Below, piece after piece: positions 46,923 to 54,111 of a stretch of DNA of 54,111 bases. Source of the DNA: a bacterium (GTDB taxonomy: Bacteria; Verrucomicrobiota; Lentisphaeria; Victivallales; GWF2-38-69); the NCBI GenBank assembly GCA_021781705.1, contig JAJXWI010000012.1:1-54111 (forward strand), read 5' to 3'. The translations under genes were made by a program, and so were the position numbers. The first letter of the stretch is position 1. Every line of letters starts with the position of its first letter. The notes under the pieces were generated by a model, which ran no database searches, had not been told where the DNA came from, and saw only the letters and a program-made list of their open reading frames with translations.

Positions 46923-47981
46923 CTATGGTGTTTTCACAAAGAAAACATTTTCGGCTACGAGCCCTAGGATAAAAGCAAAGATAGCAACAAGAACTATTTT
47001 TGGTCCGTATTCACTGTAATCAACAAACTTAGGGCTTTCAACGGTAGTTTTCTCCAAGCTGTCAATCTCACTCAAAACTCTTTTCAATCCTTCAGAATCA
47101 GCAGCCTTGAAGTACCTTCCTCCAGTAATGGTTGCCATTTCATTCATTAACTTTTCGTCAAACTGCCCATAAACAGGAACAAATTGGACTCCGAACGGAG
47201 TATTCTGTAATACAAAAGCGTTGTTACTGCCTAGCCCCACCGTGTATACTGCAATATTGTACATTTTTGCCAACTTAGCGGCCTGTAGCGGGCTAATTCT
47301 GTCATTTACGTTATTACTGCCATCTGTAAAAAGAACTATAACTCGTCTTTTTGAAGACGCATCCTTTAACCTGCTTACCGCAGAAGCTATAGGAGCTGCT
47401 ATATTTGTTGAATCTCCAACAAGCCCTGGGGATACATTTTTTATATGAGCCAACAAAAATGTATGATCCATAGTCGGCGGGCTCGCTAAATATGACTTAG
47501 GAGCAAAAACCTCAAGGCCAATTCTATCGTTCGGGCGTTTTTTTACAAACCGATCTATCTCTTCTTTTGAGTAGTCAATTCTTTGCCTTAACACTCCCGC
47601 TTCCAATGCCGTTCTTATCTCTTCTGGAGTCATATTAGGAGCAATATCCATAGCCTGCATACTCCCAGAAAGATCCATAACTAGCATTATGTCTATTCCG
47701 TTTGCTTTCTGTCTGAGTTGTTCTATCCCTTTCTGAGGCCTGGCTAGGGCAATGGTTAATAGAATCGAAGCGATGAAATAAATAGCAATCGGCAGAAGAG
47801 AATAATTCATTTTTTTCCCCTGATTGCGTAAGAGAAATGGCTTGATCCACGGAACGATTAAAACAGGTTTTTGCCTGTTTATGGCAAAGATTAACAGAGC
47901 GATAAAAGGTATAACCAATAGAAGATACCATGGTGATTCAAACCTAAATCCATTTAAACCATCGTTAATATATTCAATCAT
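46923..47981 (-). CDS. batA: BatA-like membrane protein with von Willebrand A domain
   Basis: A 352-residue aerotolerance-operon protein. Two N-terminal helices (about residues 17-32 and 58-80) precede a vWA domain with a full MIDAS site (MLVMDLSGSM, FTDGSNN), and a C-terminal helix (ILVAIFAFILGLVAENVFF region) ends the protein. The loop between helix 2 and strand 1 carries an insertion after DLSGSMQAMDIAPNM. In MoxR/Bat systems such proteins act with the AAA ATPase in envelope stress or metal-dependent assembly, but the molecular task is unclear. It is the last gene of a four-gene operon, 6 nt after the preceding ORF. Confidence 0.85.
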   Translation of the reverse strand: MIEYINDGLNGFRFESPWYLLLVIPFIALLIFAINRQKPVLIVPWIKPFLLRNQGKKMNYSLLPIAIYFIASILLTIALARPQKGIEQLRQKANGIDIMLVMDLSGSMQAMDIAPNMTPEEIRTALEAGVLRQRIDYSKEEIDRFVKKRPNDRIGLEVFAPKSYLASPPTMDHTFLLAHIKNVSPGLVGDSTNIAAPIASAVSRLKDASSKRRVIVLFTDGSNNVNDRISPLQAAKLAKMYNIAVYTVGLGSNNAFVLQNTPFGVQFVPVYGQFDEKLMNEMATITGGRYFKAADSEGLKRVLSEIDSLEKTTVESPKFVDYSEYGPKIVLVAIFAFILGLVAENVFFVKTP

Positions 47982-47987
47982 TTTCTA

Positions 47988-49019
47988 TTACCTCTCCGTT
48001 TGCCGCACGTTTCCCATATCTTTCGTTCCCTGTTGACTGTTCACTGTTTCGTCATCATTATTCTGATTAGGAATCGATTCTGTGACCAGCTGCACTGCTC
48101 TATTCATCGAACTTTCTATCATATCTTTGCCTGCATCATATTTGGCGAACTTTATCATATCTGCAGACACCATAAATTCTCTGAGAAAATTTCTGTCCTT
48201 ATTATTAAGAGGGCTGTTTGGATTTTCCATACTCGAAAGGAATTCATACGTTGTCTGTTTTGGGGCATGTATCCTGAATCTCTCTTCCAGATAATCGCGA
48301 ACAATATCCGTAAGCAACGAAATACATTTCAAAGGGTTCAATACCCCTGACTGGTAATCACCTTTAAGTTGATTTAGGCTAACTATTGCTTTTTCCCAAG
48401 AAGAGATGATCTTTATGTTAGTTCTTTTTCTTCTAAGGAGTAAAAATAATATTAAGGCAATTACAACTATACCAGAAGCAATTATAAAATAAATAACCTT
48501 CGATTTTTCAGCAAATTTCTGAACTAAAACTTTTCCGGCAATATTCAGATTACCCGATGTATTCTTTATCTCCAAAGACTTAAACTCTGGTATTTTAAGA
48601 GATAGAGTGTCCACATCTTGAGTGTGATATGAATAAGAGGCAATTTTAAAACTACCTTCAGGAATCAAGCCGATAGAAAAAGCCTGCAGGTTAAAACAAA
48701 TTTTCCACAGCGTATACCCCCACTCTCTACTTTCTTTCACAATTTCGGGCAGGCCGTACAGCTGACTCCCCTGAGAAGGCTTTATCTGCGCATCCGAAGG
48801 ATATTTATCCCACGGAGCCCTTAACGTTATAGTCACCCTAAGCGGTTCACCTAACGTAACCTCTTCTCCGGGCAGTAATTCAGTTTTGACATATTTTATT
48901 GGAATGTTCTGACTGGCAATACTTCTATATTTAGCATATATGGCAAAAAAACATGCTATAAAAATAACAGAAGCAATAATTCCAGAAATTAATAAAACTC
49001 TCAACAACTTTTTCATCAT
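47988..49019 (-). CDS. Bat-operon membrane protein (BatD/DUF4381-like)
   Basis: A 343-residue protein with an N-terminal helix (about 8-28), a periplasmic beta-rich domain (about 30-170: LLPGEEVTLGEPLRVTITL) and a second helix (about 176-196) followed by RRKR. The cytoplasmic helical domain (about 205-320) has LTDIVRDYLEERF, resembling the DUF4381-type domain found beside vWA proteins. It overlaps the DUF58 gene by 4 nt. The C-terminal tail (DETVNSQQGTKDMGNVRQ) is partly encoded by a period-7 repeat and looks like an extension. Confidence 0.65.
   Translation of the reverse strand: MMKKLLRVLLISGIIASVIFIACFFAIYAKYRSIASQNIPIKYVKTELLPGEEVTLGEPLRVTITLRAPWDKYPSDAQIKPSQGSQLYGLPEIVKESREWGYTLWKICFNLQAFSIGLIPEGSFKIASYSYHTQDVDTLSLKIPEFKSLEIKNTSGNLNIAGKVLVQKFAEKSKVIYFIIASGIVVIALILFLLLRRKRTNIKIISSWEKAIVSLNQLKGDYQSGVLNPLKCISLLTDIVRDYLEERFRIHAPKQTTYEFLSSMENPNSPLNNKDRNFLREFMVSADMIKFAKYDAGKDMIESSMNRAVQLVTESIPNQNNDDETVNSQQGTKDMGNVRQTER
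48025..48052. repeat. Period-7 repeat in the 3' end of the BatD-like gene
   Basis: Consecutive 7-mers GTTCCCT, GTTGACT, GTTCACT and GTTTCGT share a GTT start. The array is translated on the minus strand into the last residues of the protein. Confidence 0.65.
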
Positions 49020-49903
49020 ATTCTGCTGACTATTTTTTCACGCTGTTTAAAGAATTTCATAAGCGGTTTTACCATATCTTCACCGCACCTTATATCTATC
49101 ATATCAACTTTCGCTTTAGAACAAATATCCGCATGATTGGAATGAAGCTGTTCCGCTACTTTTAAATACTCTTCTACATTTTTTTTCGAAGCCTGAAAAG
49201 CTGAGCTCAAGCTAGATTCAGAATCGGCAATATTCAAGTACCCGGATACTGGCCACTTAAGTTCCATTTTATCAAGAACTCTTACAGCAATCATATCATG
49301 TCTTTTATTGACAAGCGTCAGTGTCTTTAAAAAGCCGCTCTTCTCGTCTATGAAGTCACTGATAAGAAAAACTACAGCCCTCTTCCGGAGGATCTTCATA
49401 ATTTTTTCCAGAGCCATAACAATATTCGTTCCTTTACCCTCAGGCTTCCTGGCAACGAGATCCCTTATCAACCTCAAGGTGTGAAGCCTTCCTGACTTCG
49501 GGGGCAGATACAACTCTACCTTATCGGTGAAAAGCATTAATCCGACTTTGTCATTATTCCTTATAGCGCTAAAAGCCAGAAGAGAAGCGATTTCCACAAC
49601 AATATCATTCTTTGTCTTATCTCCACTTCCATAAAATCCGGAAGCTGAAGCATCAACAAGAAGCATTACCGTCATTTCCCGCTCTTCCACATATTTTTTT
49701 ATATATGGAGTCCCCATTTTTGCGGTAACGTTCCAGTCTATGTCTCTGACATCGTCGTCCTGAGTATATTCTCGCACATCTTCAAACTCAATACCGCTGC
49801 CTTTAAAGACGCTGTGATAAGCCCCAGCGGTAATATCTTCCACCATACGCCTCGTGCGTATTTCTATTTTTCTTATTCTTGCTATTAAGTCTTTTGACAA
49901 CAT
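49016..49903 (-). CDS. DUF58 domain protein (MoxR-associated)
   Basis: A 295-residue soluble protein with the DUF58 signature GSGIEFEDVREYTQDDDVRDIDWNVTAK, then a vWA-like fold with MTVMLLVDASASG and VVFLISDFID. It is encoded almost universally next to moxR and probably forms part of the MoxR-client machinery. It is 55 nt downstream of moxR and overlaps the next gene by 4 nt. The spacer upstream holds heptanucleotide repeats. Confidence 0.9.
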   Translation of the reverse strand: MLSKDLIARIRKIEIRTRRMVEDITAGAYHSVFKGSGIEFEDVREYTQDDDVRDIDWNVTAKMGTPYIKKYVEEREMTVMLLVDASASGFYGSGDKTKNDIVVEIASLLAFSAIRNNDKVGLMLFTDKVELYLPPKSGRLHTLRLIRDLVARKPEGKGTNIVMALEKIMKILRKRAVVFLISDFIDEKSGFLKTLTLVNKRHDMIAVRVLDKMELKWPVSGYLNIADSESSLSSAFQASKKNVEEYLKVAEQLHSNHADICSKAKVDMIDIRCGEDMVKPLMKFFKQREKIVSRI

Positions 49904-49910
49904 AAGATCA

Positions 49911-49967
49911 ATTTATGATTTTGAATTTATGATTTTAGATTTGCCCACCAACTACCAACTACGGGGT
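49911..49967. repeat. Two adjacent period-7 repeat arrays between moxR and the DUF58 gene
   Basis: ATTTATG, ATTTTGA, ATTTATG, ATTTTAG and ATTTGCC (49911-49945) are followed after one base by ACCAACT, ACCAACT and ACGGGGT (49947-49967). The second array covers the moxR stop codon. The two arrays use different 7-mers, which argues for a general period-7 process rather than one repeat family. Confidence 0.75.
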
Positions 49968-50981
49968 CAGCAACTCGTCAAGAACCATTTTGACGACATC
50001 GTCAGATGTCAAATCTTCAGCCTCAGCTTCATAGCTGATAATTATACGATGCCTAAATATATCTGGCACAACATTTTTGACGTCCTGCGGAACTACATAA
50101 GCCCTGCCTTCCATAAATGCAGCGGCTTTTGCAGCAAGCACCATAGATATAGGAGCCCTTGGAGAAGCGCCATATTGAATCAATGAATCTATTTTTTTCA
50201 AATTAGCATTTGATTGTCTCATAGAAAGTTGGGAATGTTCTTTCGGCCTAGTGGCTATAGTAACATCAAGAATGTATTCAATTATCTTGTCATCAATATA
50301 AACCTTGTCCACCCACTTTCTTGCTTCTATTATTTTTTCAAGACTAGTCACGCCCAAGGCTTCCAGCTCAAGTTCTGTATGAGCAACCCTTTCTAGTATA
50401 AGCTTTTCTTCATCCCTTTTAGGATAAGAAACATTCAGTTTAAACATAAACCTGTCCACCTGTGCCTCCGGCAAGGCATAGGTGCCTTCATGTTCTATAG
50501 GATTCTGGGTGGCCATTACCAGAAATGGATAGGGCATCTTGAATGCCTGACCTGCTATTGTTATTTGCTGTTCCTGCATACACTCAAGAAGCGCACTCTG
50601 AACCTTTGCCGGAGCGCGATTTATCTCGTCAGCAAGCGTAATATTAGCAAAAACAGGCCCTTTTTTTACACTAAACGTGTTGTCTTTAGGATTGTAAACA
50701 TTGGTACCAATCACATCCGCAGGCAAAAGGTCTGGAGTAAACTGTATCCTCGAAAAAGATCCCTTTATTGATTGTGCAACTGTTTTTACCGCCAGTGTCT
50801 TGGCCAGCCCCGGAACACCCTCCAGCAAAATATGTCCATTTGCGATCAGCGCAAGAATCATCCTGTTAATCAATGCTTCCTGACCGACAATCACTCTGCC
50901 TATATCAGTTTTGAGCGCAGGAATAAAAGATGAAACCTCAGAAATTTTATTTTGAAGTTCTTGTATAGAGTTTTTATCCAT
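49959..50981 (-). CDS. MoxR-family AAA+ ATPase
   Basis: A 340-residue AAA ATPase acting as a chaperone-like motor for vWA partners. Walker A is in LEGVPGLAKT and Walker B in LADEINRAPAKVQSALLE. The sensor and pore region is ATQNPIEHEGTYALPEAQVD followed by RFMFKL. The C-terminal lid has SPRAPISMVLAAKAAAFMEGR. I chose ATG 50981 with GAGGTG about 6 nt upstream. The frame extends to 51044 but adds an unrelated hydrophobic stretch before the ribosome site. It is the first gene of the moxR-DUF58-batD-like-batA operon. Confidence 0.92.
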   Translation of the reverse strand: MDKNSIQELQNKISEVSSFIPALKTDIGRVIVGQEALINRMILALIANGHILLEGVPGLAKTLAVKTVAQSIKGSFSRIQFTPDLLPADVIGTNVYNPKDNTFSVKKGPVFANITLADEINRAPAKVQSALLECMQEQQITIAGQAFKMPYPFLVMATQNPIEHEGTYALPEAQVDRFMFKLNVSYPKRDEEKLILERVAHTELELEALGVTSLEKIIEARKWVDKVYIDDKIIEYILDVTIATRPKEHSQLSMRQSNANLKKIDSLIQYGASPRAPISMVLAAKAAAFMEGRAYVVPQDVKNVVPDIFRHRIIISYEAEAEDLTSDDVVKMVLDELLTP

Positions 50982-50997
50982 GTTACACCTCATATTC

Positions 50998-51026
50998 GTT
51001 ATAATTGATACAAATAAACTATTCAA
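50998..51026 (-). promoter_or_regulatory. Candidate promoter of the moxR-bat operon
   Basis: On the minus strand TTGAAT (51026-51021), a 17-nt spacer and TATAAC (51003-50998) place the +1 about 10 nt before the ribosome site of moxR. Confidence 0.55.
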
Positions 51027-51183
51027 AAATAATATTAAATCCAACTATTTCCAGTCTGATTCTTTCAAAAAAAAAATCATTTTTTTTAATTTTCATTGTA
51101 GCTCCGTTAAAATTTGGGAATATAATTGTGAAGTGCTGAACACTTCGGGATCAGGAGCAATAAAAAAACATAAAGGAGTAAGC

Positions 51184-51639
51184 ATGAAAAAATTAACGAG
51201 ATTTCTTTCAGCACTGTTTACGGCGCTGATAGTTAGCACGACATTTGCCATGGGGGAATTCCAGGAACAACAAGGTACCACAGACGCACAAAAAGACAGT
51301 GAATTTGTCACGCAAATTGAAAAAGAGTATCACGCATTAAGTCCGGCAGGAAAGGTAGAAGTGAAAAGAAGAATTTCAGCGCTTGATCAACAAACAAGCA
51401 CAACGAAAAACTCATCGTCAAAAAGTTCATCCTACTACTCTGAAGGGTTTGCTCAGGGCCAAAAATGGAAAGTAATGAAAGAGTCTCTCGACTATTTTGA
51501 GTCTGAAATAAGAACATACGCAGGAAAGCTACCTTCGAATGAAAATGAATTTGAAAGGGAAGATTTCAAGCGAGGAGTCACCGACGGCGCCAAGCCGGAA
51601 CCTTTTCGGTTCTTCTCCGAAATGAAAAGTGAAAATTAA
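51184..51639 (+). CDS. Small secreted protein of unknown function
   Basis: A 151-residue protein with a signal peptide (MKKLTRFLSALFTALIVSTT, then FAMG) and AAGGAG 5 nt before ATG 51184. The frame upstream to 50980 is not coding-like. The mature part is hydrophilic: a helix (DSEFVTQIEKEYHALSPAGK), a Ser/Lys-rich linker, and a segment with two GF/GV-x-x-G phrases (YYSEGFAQGQKWKV, DFKRGVTDGAKPEPF) that look like an internal duplication of a small helical unit. TATAAT at 51121-51126 could be its -10, but no good -35 is seen. No family is recognised. Confidence 0.65.
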   Translation: MKKLTRFLSALFTALIVSTTFAMGEFQEQQGTTDAQKDSEFVTQIEKEYHALSPAGKVEVKRRISALDQQTSTTKNSSSKSSSYYSEGFAQGQKWKVMKESLDYFESEIRTYAGKLPSNENEFEREDFKRGVTDGAKPEPFRFFSEMKSEN

Positions 51640-51650
51640 GAGATAACTGT

Positions 51651-51719
51651 AACGGGCTCTTTGATCCAATGGTTGCGACGAGCGATATAGGCCCATTCTC
51701 ACAATTGGATACGCCCGTT
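51651..51719. repeat. Two-block inverted repeat after the secreted-protein gene
   Basis: AACGGGC (51651-51657) pairs with GCCCGTT (51713-51719), and inside it ATCCAAT (51664-51670) pairs with ATTGGAT (51704-51710), each perfectly. The 33-nt apex is GC-richer than the surroundings. It could be a terminator without a T-run, a structured RNA, or the left end of the neighbouring ISL3 element. Confidence 0.5.
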
Positions 51720-52873
51720 CCTTCAACACAAGATCTGAAGTAGATACTGGAAATATGAGACTGGTTGCACACCCTTGATATGTAAACAAAAAAAATTAAG
51801 GAGGTAAAAGTGTCAACCAGTCACTGTATCATACACAATGTGTTCGAGATTATCAATATGAATCAAGAGAATTATGGAGATGGTGAAGTTCTCTGGAATA
51901 TTAGACGTAAGTCATTTCGTTGTGATAAATGTAGATATCCAGGAGTCTCAGTTGCTGTAACGAGACAGAGGCTAATCAAAGGCGAAAGGATTGGGAACAA
52001 ACACTTCTTTCTGAGAGTCCCTGTTCACGGGATATACTGTTCGGAATGTAAAAATACAACAATAGAACAACTTCCATTTCTCTCTTCCCCAAAGGCAAGG
52101 ATAACAAAATCTCTGGAAAGAACAATCATTGAGTTACGCTAGAAGATGAGCAGATATTTCGTCCTTTTTTGATATTGACTGGAAAACAGTAAAAGAGTGC
52201 GAGAAAAAATATCTTAGGAAAAAGTTTAGACATATACCATTAAAAGATGTCAGGATAATTGGCGTAGACGAACTTTTTGTTAAGAGTCAGGGAAGAGAAA
52301 AATATATCACAATTGTTAGAGATTTAGAGAGTGGGGCTGTGGTATATGTCGGGGATGGTAAAGGATCCGAATCTCTCAATGGTTTTCTCCTAAGGATTAC
52401 ACATTCTAAAGCAAAGATTTCCACAGTGGCCATGGATATGTCAAAGGCTTATATTTCATGGGTAGAAGAAATTTTACCAAATGCACAGAAAGTCTTTGAT
52501 CATTTTCATGTAATCAAACTAATGAATGACAAACTAGGAAAAATCCGCAGAAGAACGGCCAAAGAAGTTAATGAAGAGCAAAAAACCCTCATCAAAAATC
52601 AAAGAACTTATTGACATGGCAAAAACTATAGAAAATAATCTTGACGGAATTATCGCCTATTGGACCACAAATGCCATCTCAAATGCCGGCATGGAGGGGT
52701 TTAACAATAAAGTCAGATGGTTAATCAGACAGGCTTATGGGTTCAAGGATAAAGATTATTTCATTCTCAAGATCTATAACCTCCCAAATACTAAAACTGA
52801 GGCTGTTATATGATATTTACTTTTCATTCTGGCGAAGAGTCACATTTCCCATGGTGAAGCTCAAAAAAGGGCC
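51654..52873 (+). mobile_element. Degenerate ISL3-family insertion sequence (ends tentative)
   Basis: A broken ISL3-type transposase is flanked by GGGCTCTTTGATCCAATGG (from 51654) and, on the opposite strand, GGCCCTTTTTTGAGCTTCAC (from 52873 inward). The two ends are imperfectly similar, both starting GG-C and sharing CTTT, TGA and ATGG words. The boundaries rest on this weak match, while the transposase itself is clear. The element lies between the secreted-protein gene and truncated rdgB. Confidence 0.55.
51810..52813 (+). pseudogene. ISL3-family (IS204/IS1001/IS1165-type) transposase, inactivated
   Basis: GTG 51810 behind AAGGAGG starts the N-terminal zinc-finger part (FRCDKCRYPG, GIYCSECKN), which stops at 52142. 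A second frame from 52150 holds SFFDIDWKTVKECEKKY, VRIIGVDELF (catalytic Asp), STVAMDMSKAYI (second Asp) and VFDHFHVIKLMND, and stops at 52614. A third frame resumes with NLDGIIAYWTTNAISNAGME and VRWLIRQAYGFKDKDYF (catalytic Glu), ending at 52813. About 100 codons are missing at the second junction. Two frame changes and a deletion make it dead. Confidence 0.85.
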
Positions 52874-53028
52874 ACTAACATAAAGACTGTAGAATAAAGG
52901 TTACAACAGTTCTGACTTTTATTTTCCTCATTTTTTATCACTGAAATTGATTGCATTTCTTTGCCTTGCTAATTGAAAGGCGTTATTTTACTGGGTAAAG
53001 TCTAAAATTCAGTTTGGTTTTAGCATTA

Positions 53029-53487
53029 ATGACCAAGAAGCAAATGCTGTTAATAGCAAGCAATAATCATCACAAAATAAAAGAATTAAAGCATATTTTA
53101 AAAGATACCGATTTTAAAATAATAGCGCCGTCTGATATTGGCGGAATAGAAGAAGTGGAAGAGACAGGCTCTACGTTTGAAGAAAACGCGATACTGAAAG
53201 CCACGGCTATAGCCAAACGCAGTCACACGTATGTTTTTGCCGATGACTCAGGGCTTGAAGTTGAAGCCTTAAACAACAGGCCAGGTATTCATTCTGCCAG
53301 GTACGCCGGAACCGGAGCGACAAATGAACAAAGAATAGAAAAACTGCTGAAAGAAATGGCAGAATGTTTCCGCAAGCAGCGGAGGCGTTTTGTCAATTTA
53401 ATTCCGCTCTGCGGAAACAAAATTTCTGCTCATTGGATAAGGGGAATTATTCCATATTCCCCTTATAACCCCTTTGGGTGCGGCTAG
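53029..53487 (+). pseudogene. rdgB: 3'-truncated RdgB/HAM1 dITP/XTP pyrophosphatase
   Basis: ATG 53029 begins MTKKQMLLIASNNHHKIKEL. The N-terminal two-thirds match RdgB well: TGSTFEENAILKATAIAKRS, the catalytic DDSGLEVEAL, and PGIHSARYAGTGATNEQRIE. After about residue 115 the family sequence is lost: RRRF is followed by a foreign-looking tail ending at 53487, and the conserved GFGYDP and SHR segments are absent. Normal length is about 190-205; here it is 152. The replaced region is a dense run of hairpins. The frame upstream to 53014 adds nothing. The product, a cleanser of deaminated purine nucleotides, would probably be inactive. Confidence 0.8.
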
Positions 53488-53512
53488 CTTTCATCCTGCG
53501 TGGCAAGCCACG
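53369..53512. repeat. Cluster of four hairpins replacing the rdgB 3' end
   Basis: Inverted repeats occur at 53369-53383 (TCCGC/GCGGA), 53402-53416 (TTCCGC/GCGGAA), 53437-53466 (ATAAGGGGAAT/ATTCCCCTTAT, 11 bp perfect) and 53499-53512 (CGTGGC/GCCACG). The first two share the same arm. The set resembles a compound palindromic element inserted in the gene. Confidence 0.6.
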
Positions 53513-53518
53513 GGGAAT

Positions 53519-53995
53519 TCAGTTAAGAGTTTCGTTAAATGACTTTGCTGTTAACACGTAATAATTTGGATTTAAAATAGTTCTTACATTTAAACCATCT
53601 TTGATCTCATAAGCTTTTATAATACAGTCTGTTGGCACAAAAAAAGCTGCTGCAACTTCTTCCTCCCATGCATATGAATGTTTTCCAAATAGTGCGTTTA
53701 AATCTATACCTCTGTCTTTATCCAATTCAATTTTTAAAACATATCCACTTTTTCCGGCATATCTAATAGCTTTGCTGTAATTGTATGAAGTAGAAATAAA
53801 AACAGAAGATCCCGATCCTTGTCCCGAATGATAAGCGAGATCTGTAGCAGAAAAGCTATCCATAACAGAGTCTGGGTTAGTTCTATATCTGAACATAAAC
53901 GGACATTCTATGCCATTCTCAAAAATATTTGTAAGTTGAGATGAGGATATGTTCATACCACGGTAAACAATTGTTCCTTTGGAGACTAGTGTCAA
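53519..53995 (-). CDS. ADP-ribosyltransferase-like protein (R-S-E motif)
   Basis: A 158-residue ORF with the landmarks of the ADP-ribosyltransferase fold in order. An Arg in IVYRGMN (about residue 12) is followed by FISTSYNYSKAIRYAG with the STS strand (about 65-80), and then YAWEEEVAAAFFVP, offering an ExE-type glutamate pair (about 110). A helix containing SSSQLTNIFENGI separates the first two. There is no signal peptide. The start is TTG 53995 with AGAGG 6 nt upstream; ATG 53956 would remove the Arg motif. Such proteins are toxins, effectors or toxin-antitoxin components; this one could also be a toxin tail separated from its carrier. Neighbours are transposon remains. Confidence 0.6.
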   Translation of the reverse strand: MTLVSKGTIVYRGMNISSSQLTNIFENGIECPFMFRYRTNPDSVMDSFSATDLAYHSGQGSGSSVFISTSYNYSKAIRYAGKSGYVLKIELDKDRGIDLNALFGKHSYAWEEEVAAAFFVPTDCIIKAYEIKDGLNVRTILNPNYYVLTAKSFNETLN

Positions 53996-53996
53996 G

Positions 53997-54111
53997 TCAA
54001 GCCTCTAATGTCGGATAAAGTCTTTTAAGTTTTACACGAGCATCAACTGTTGTAAAGTGCCAGTTTATTTTTGCGTTCAAATTGTCCCTGCGATTCTGCC
54101 ACGCGGACACT
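53997..54111 (-). CDS. C-terminal end of an IS630-type transposase (runs off the window)
   Basis: On the minus strand the frame entering from the right reads WQNRRDNLNAKINWHFTTVD and ARVKLKRLYPTLEA, then TGA at 53999-53997. This matches my memory of the conserved C-terminus of IS630-family transposases (AKINWQFTTxDARxKLKRLYP). Only about 37 codons are visible. The stop lies 1 nt before the TTG start of the ADP-ribosyltransferase-like ORF on the same strand. Confidence 0.65.
   Translation of the reverse strand, partial: VSAWQNRRDNLNAKINWHFTTVDARVKLKRLYPTLEA

Noticed and set aside
50982-51183. N-terminal extensions of moxR (to 51044) and of the secreted-protein ORF (from 50980)
   Set aside because: Both include ribosome sites and promoter-like DNA of the real starts and read as non-protein.

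Overview
The window is AT-rich bacterial DNA from a probably anaerobic, Gram-negative organism. The evidence for that is a ferredoxin-linked 2-oxoacid oxidoreductase, B12-dependent methylmalonyl-CoA mutase, an RND efflux pump with a lipoprotein adaptor, many signal peptides and a Bat/MoxR cluster. Several genes have long, lineage-specific architectures, so an under-sampled phylum is plausible, but no gene here fixes the taxonomy.

Layout. 1-1.6 kb: 3' part of a sensor SpoIIE-type phosphatase. 1.8-4.5 kb: korDABC, a 2-oxoacid:ferredoxin oxidoreductase. 4.9-8.8 kb: a giant propeller-containing hybrid histidine kinase. 8.8-13 kb and 17.2-18.2 kb: methylmalonyl-CoA mutase, a family III CoA-transferase, methylmalonyl-CoA decarboxylase and the MeaB chaperone. 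Together these resemble a succinyl-CoA to propionyl-CoA module, interrupted by a 4 kb accessory block (hypothetical genes and an APH-fold kinase). 18.3-23 kb: small membrane protein, Gfo/Idh/MocA oxidoreductase, processive GT2 glycosyltransferase and a short UvrC.

23-32 kb: a complete, tightly packed minus-strand tryptophan operon, trpE-G-D-C-F-B-A, followed by DAHP synthase. It is preceded by a 30-codon leader peptide with two Trp codons and four mutually exclusive pairing segments. The last segment is the trpE ribosome binding site, so the layout reads as a translational attenuator. The next gene upstream is a secreted PsiD/phosphatidylserine-decarboxylase-like protein.

32-40 kb: a secreted propeller-like protein, tRNA-Thr(CGT), a VanX-type dipeptidase, a 23-residue zinc-ribbon-like ORF with its own promoter, a frameshifted DUF4238 gene, a purH relic, and an RND-adaptor pair flanked by short direct repeats. 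40-46 kb: a decay zone holding a broken RTX-like gene, a dead IS30 element that itself contains a 112-bp MITE-like insertion, a six-repeat secreted protein, intact recD2 and a ruined vapBC pair. 46-51 kb: GNAT acetyltransferase and a moxR-DUF58-batD-like-batA operon. 51-54 kb: a secreted unknown, a dead ISL3 transposase, a 3'-truncated rdgB ending in a cluster of hairpins, an ADP-ribosyltransferase-like ORF and the tail of an IS630-type transposase.

Degenerate period-7 repeats recur at gene ends (about 13.0, 24.1, 48.0 and 49.9 kb). All product names come from motif recognition by eye; no searches or folding programs were run.
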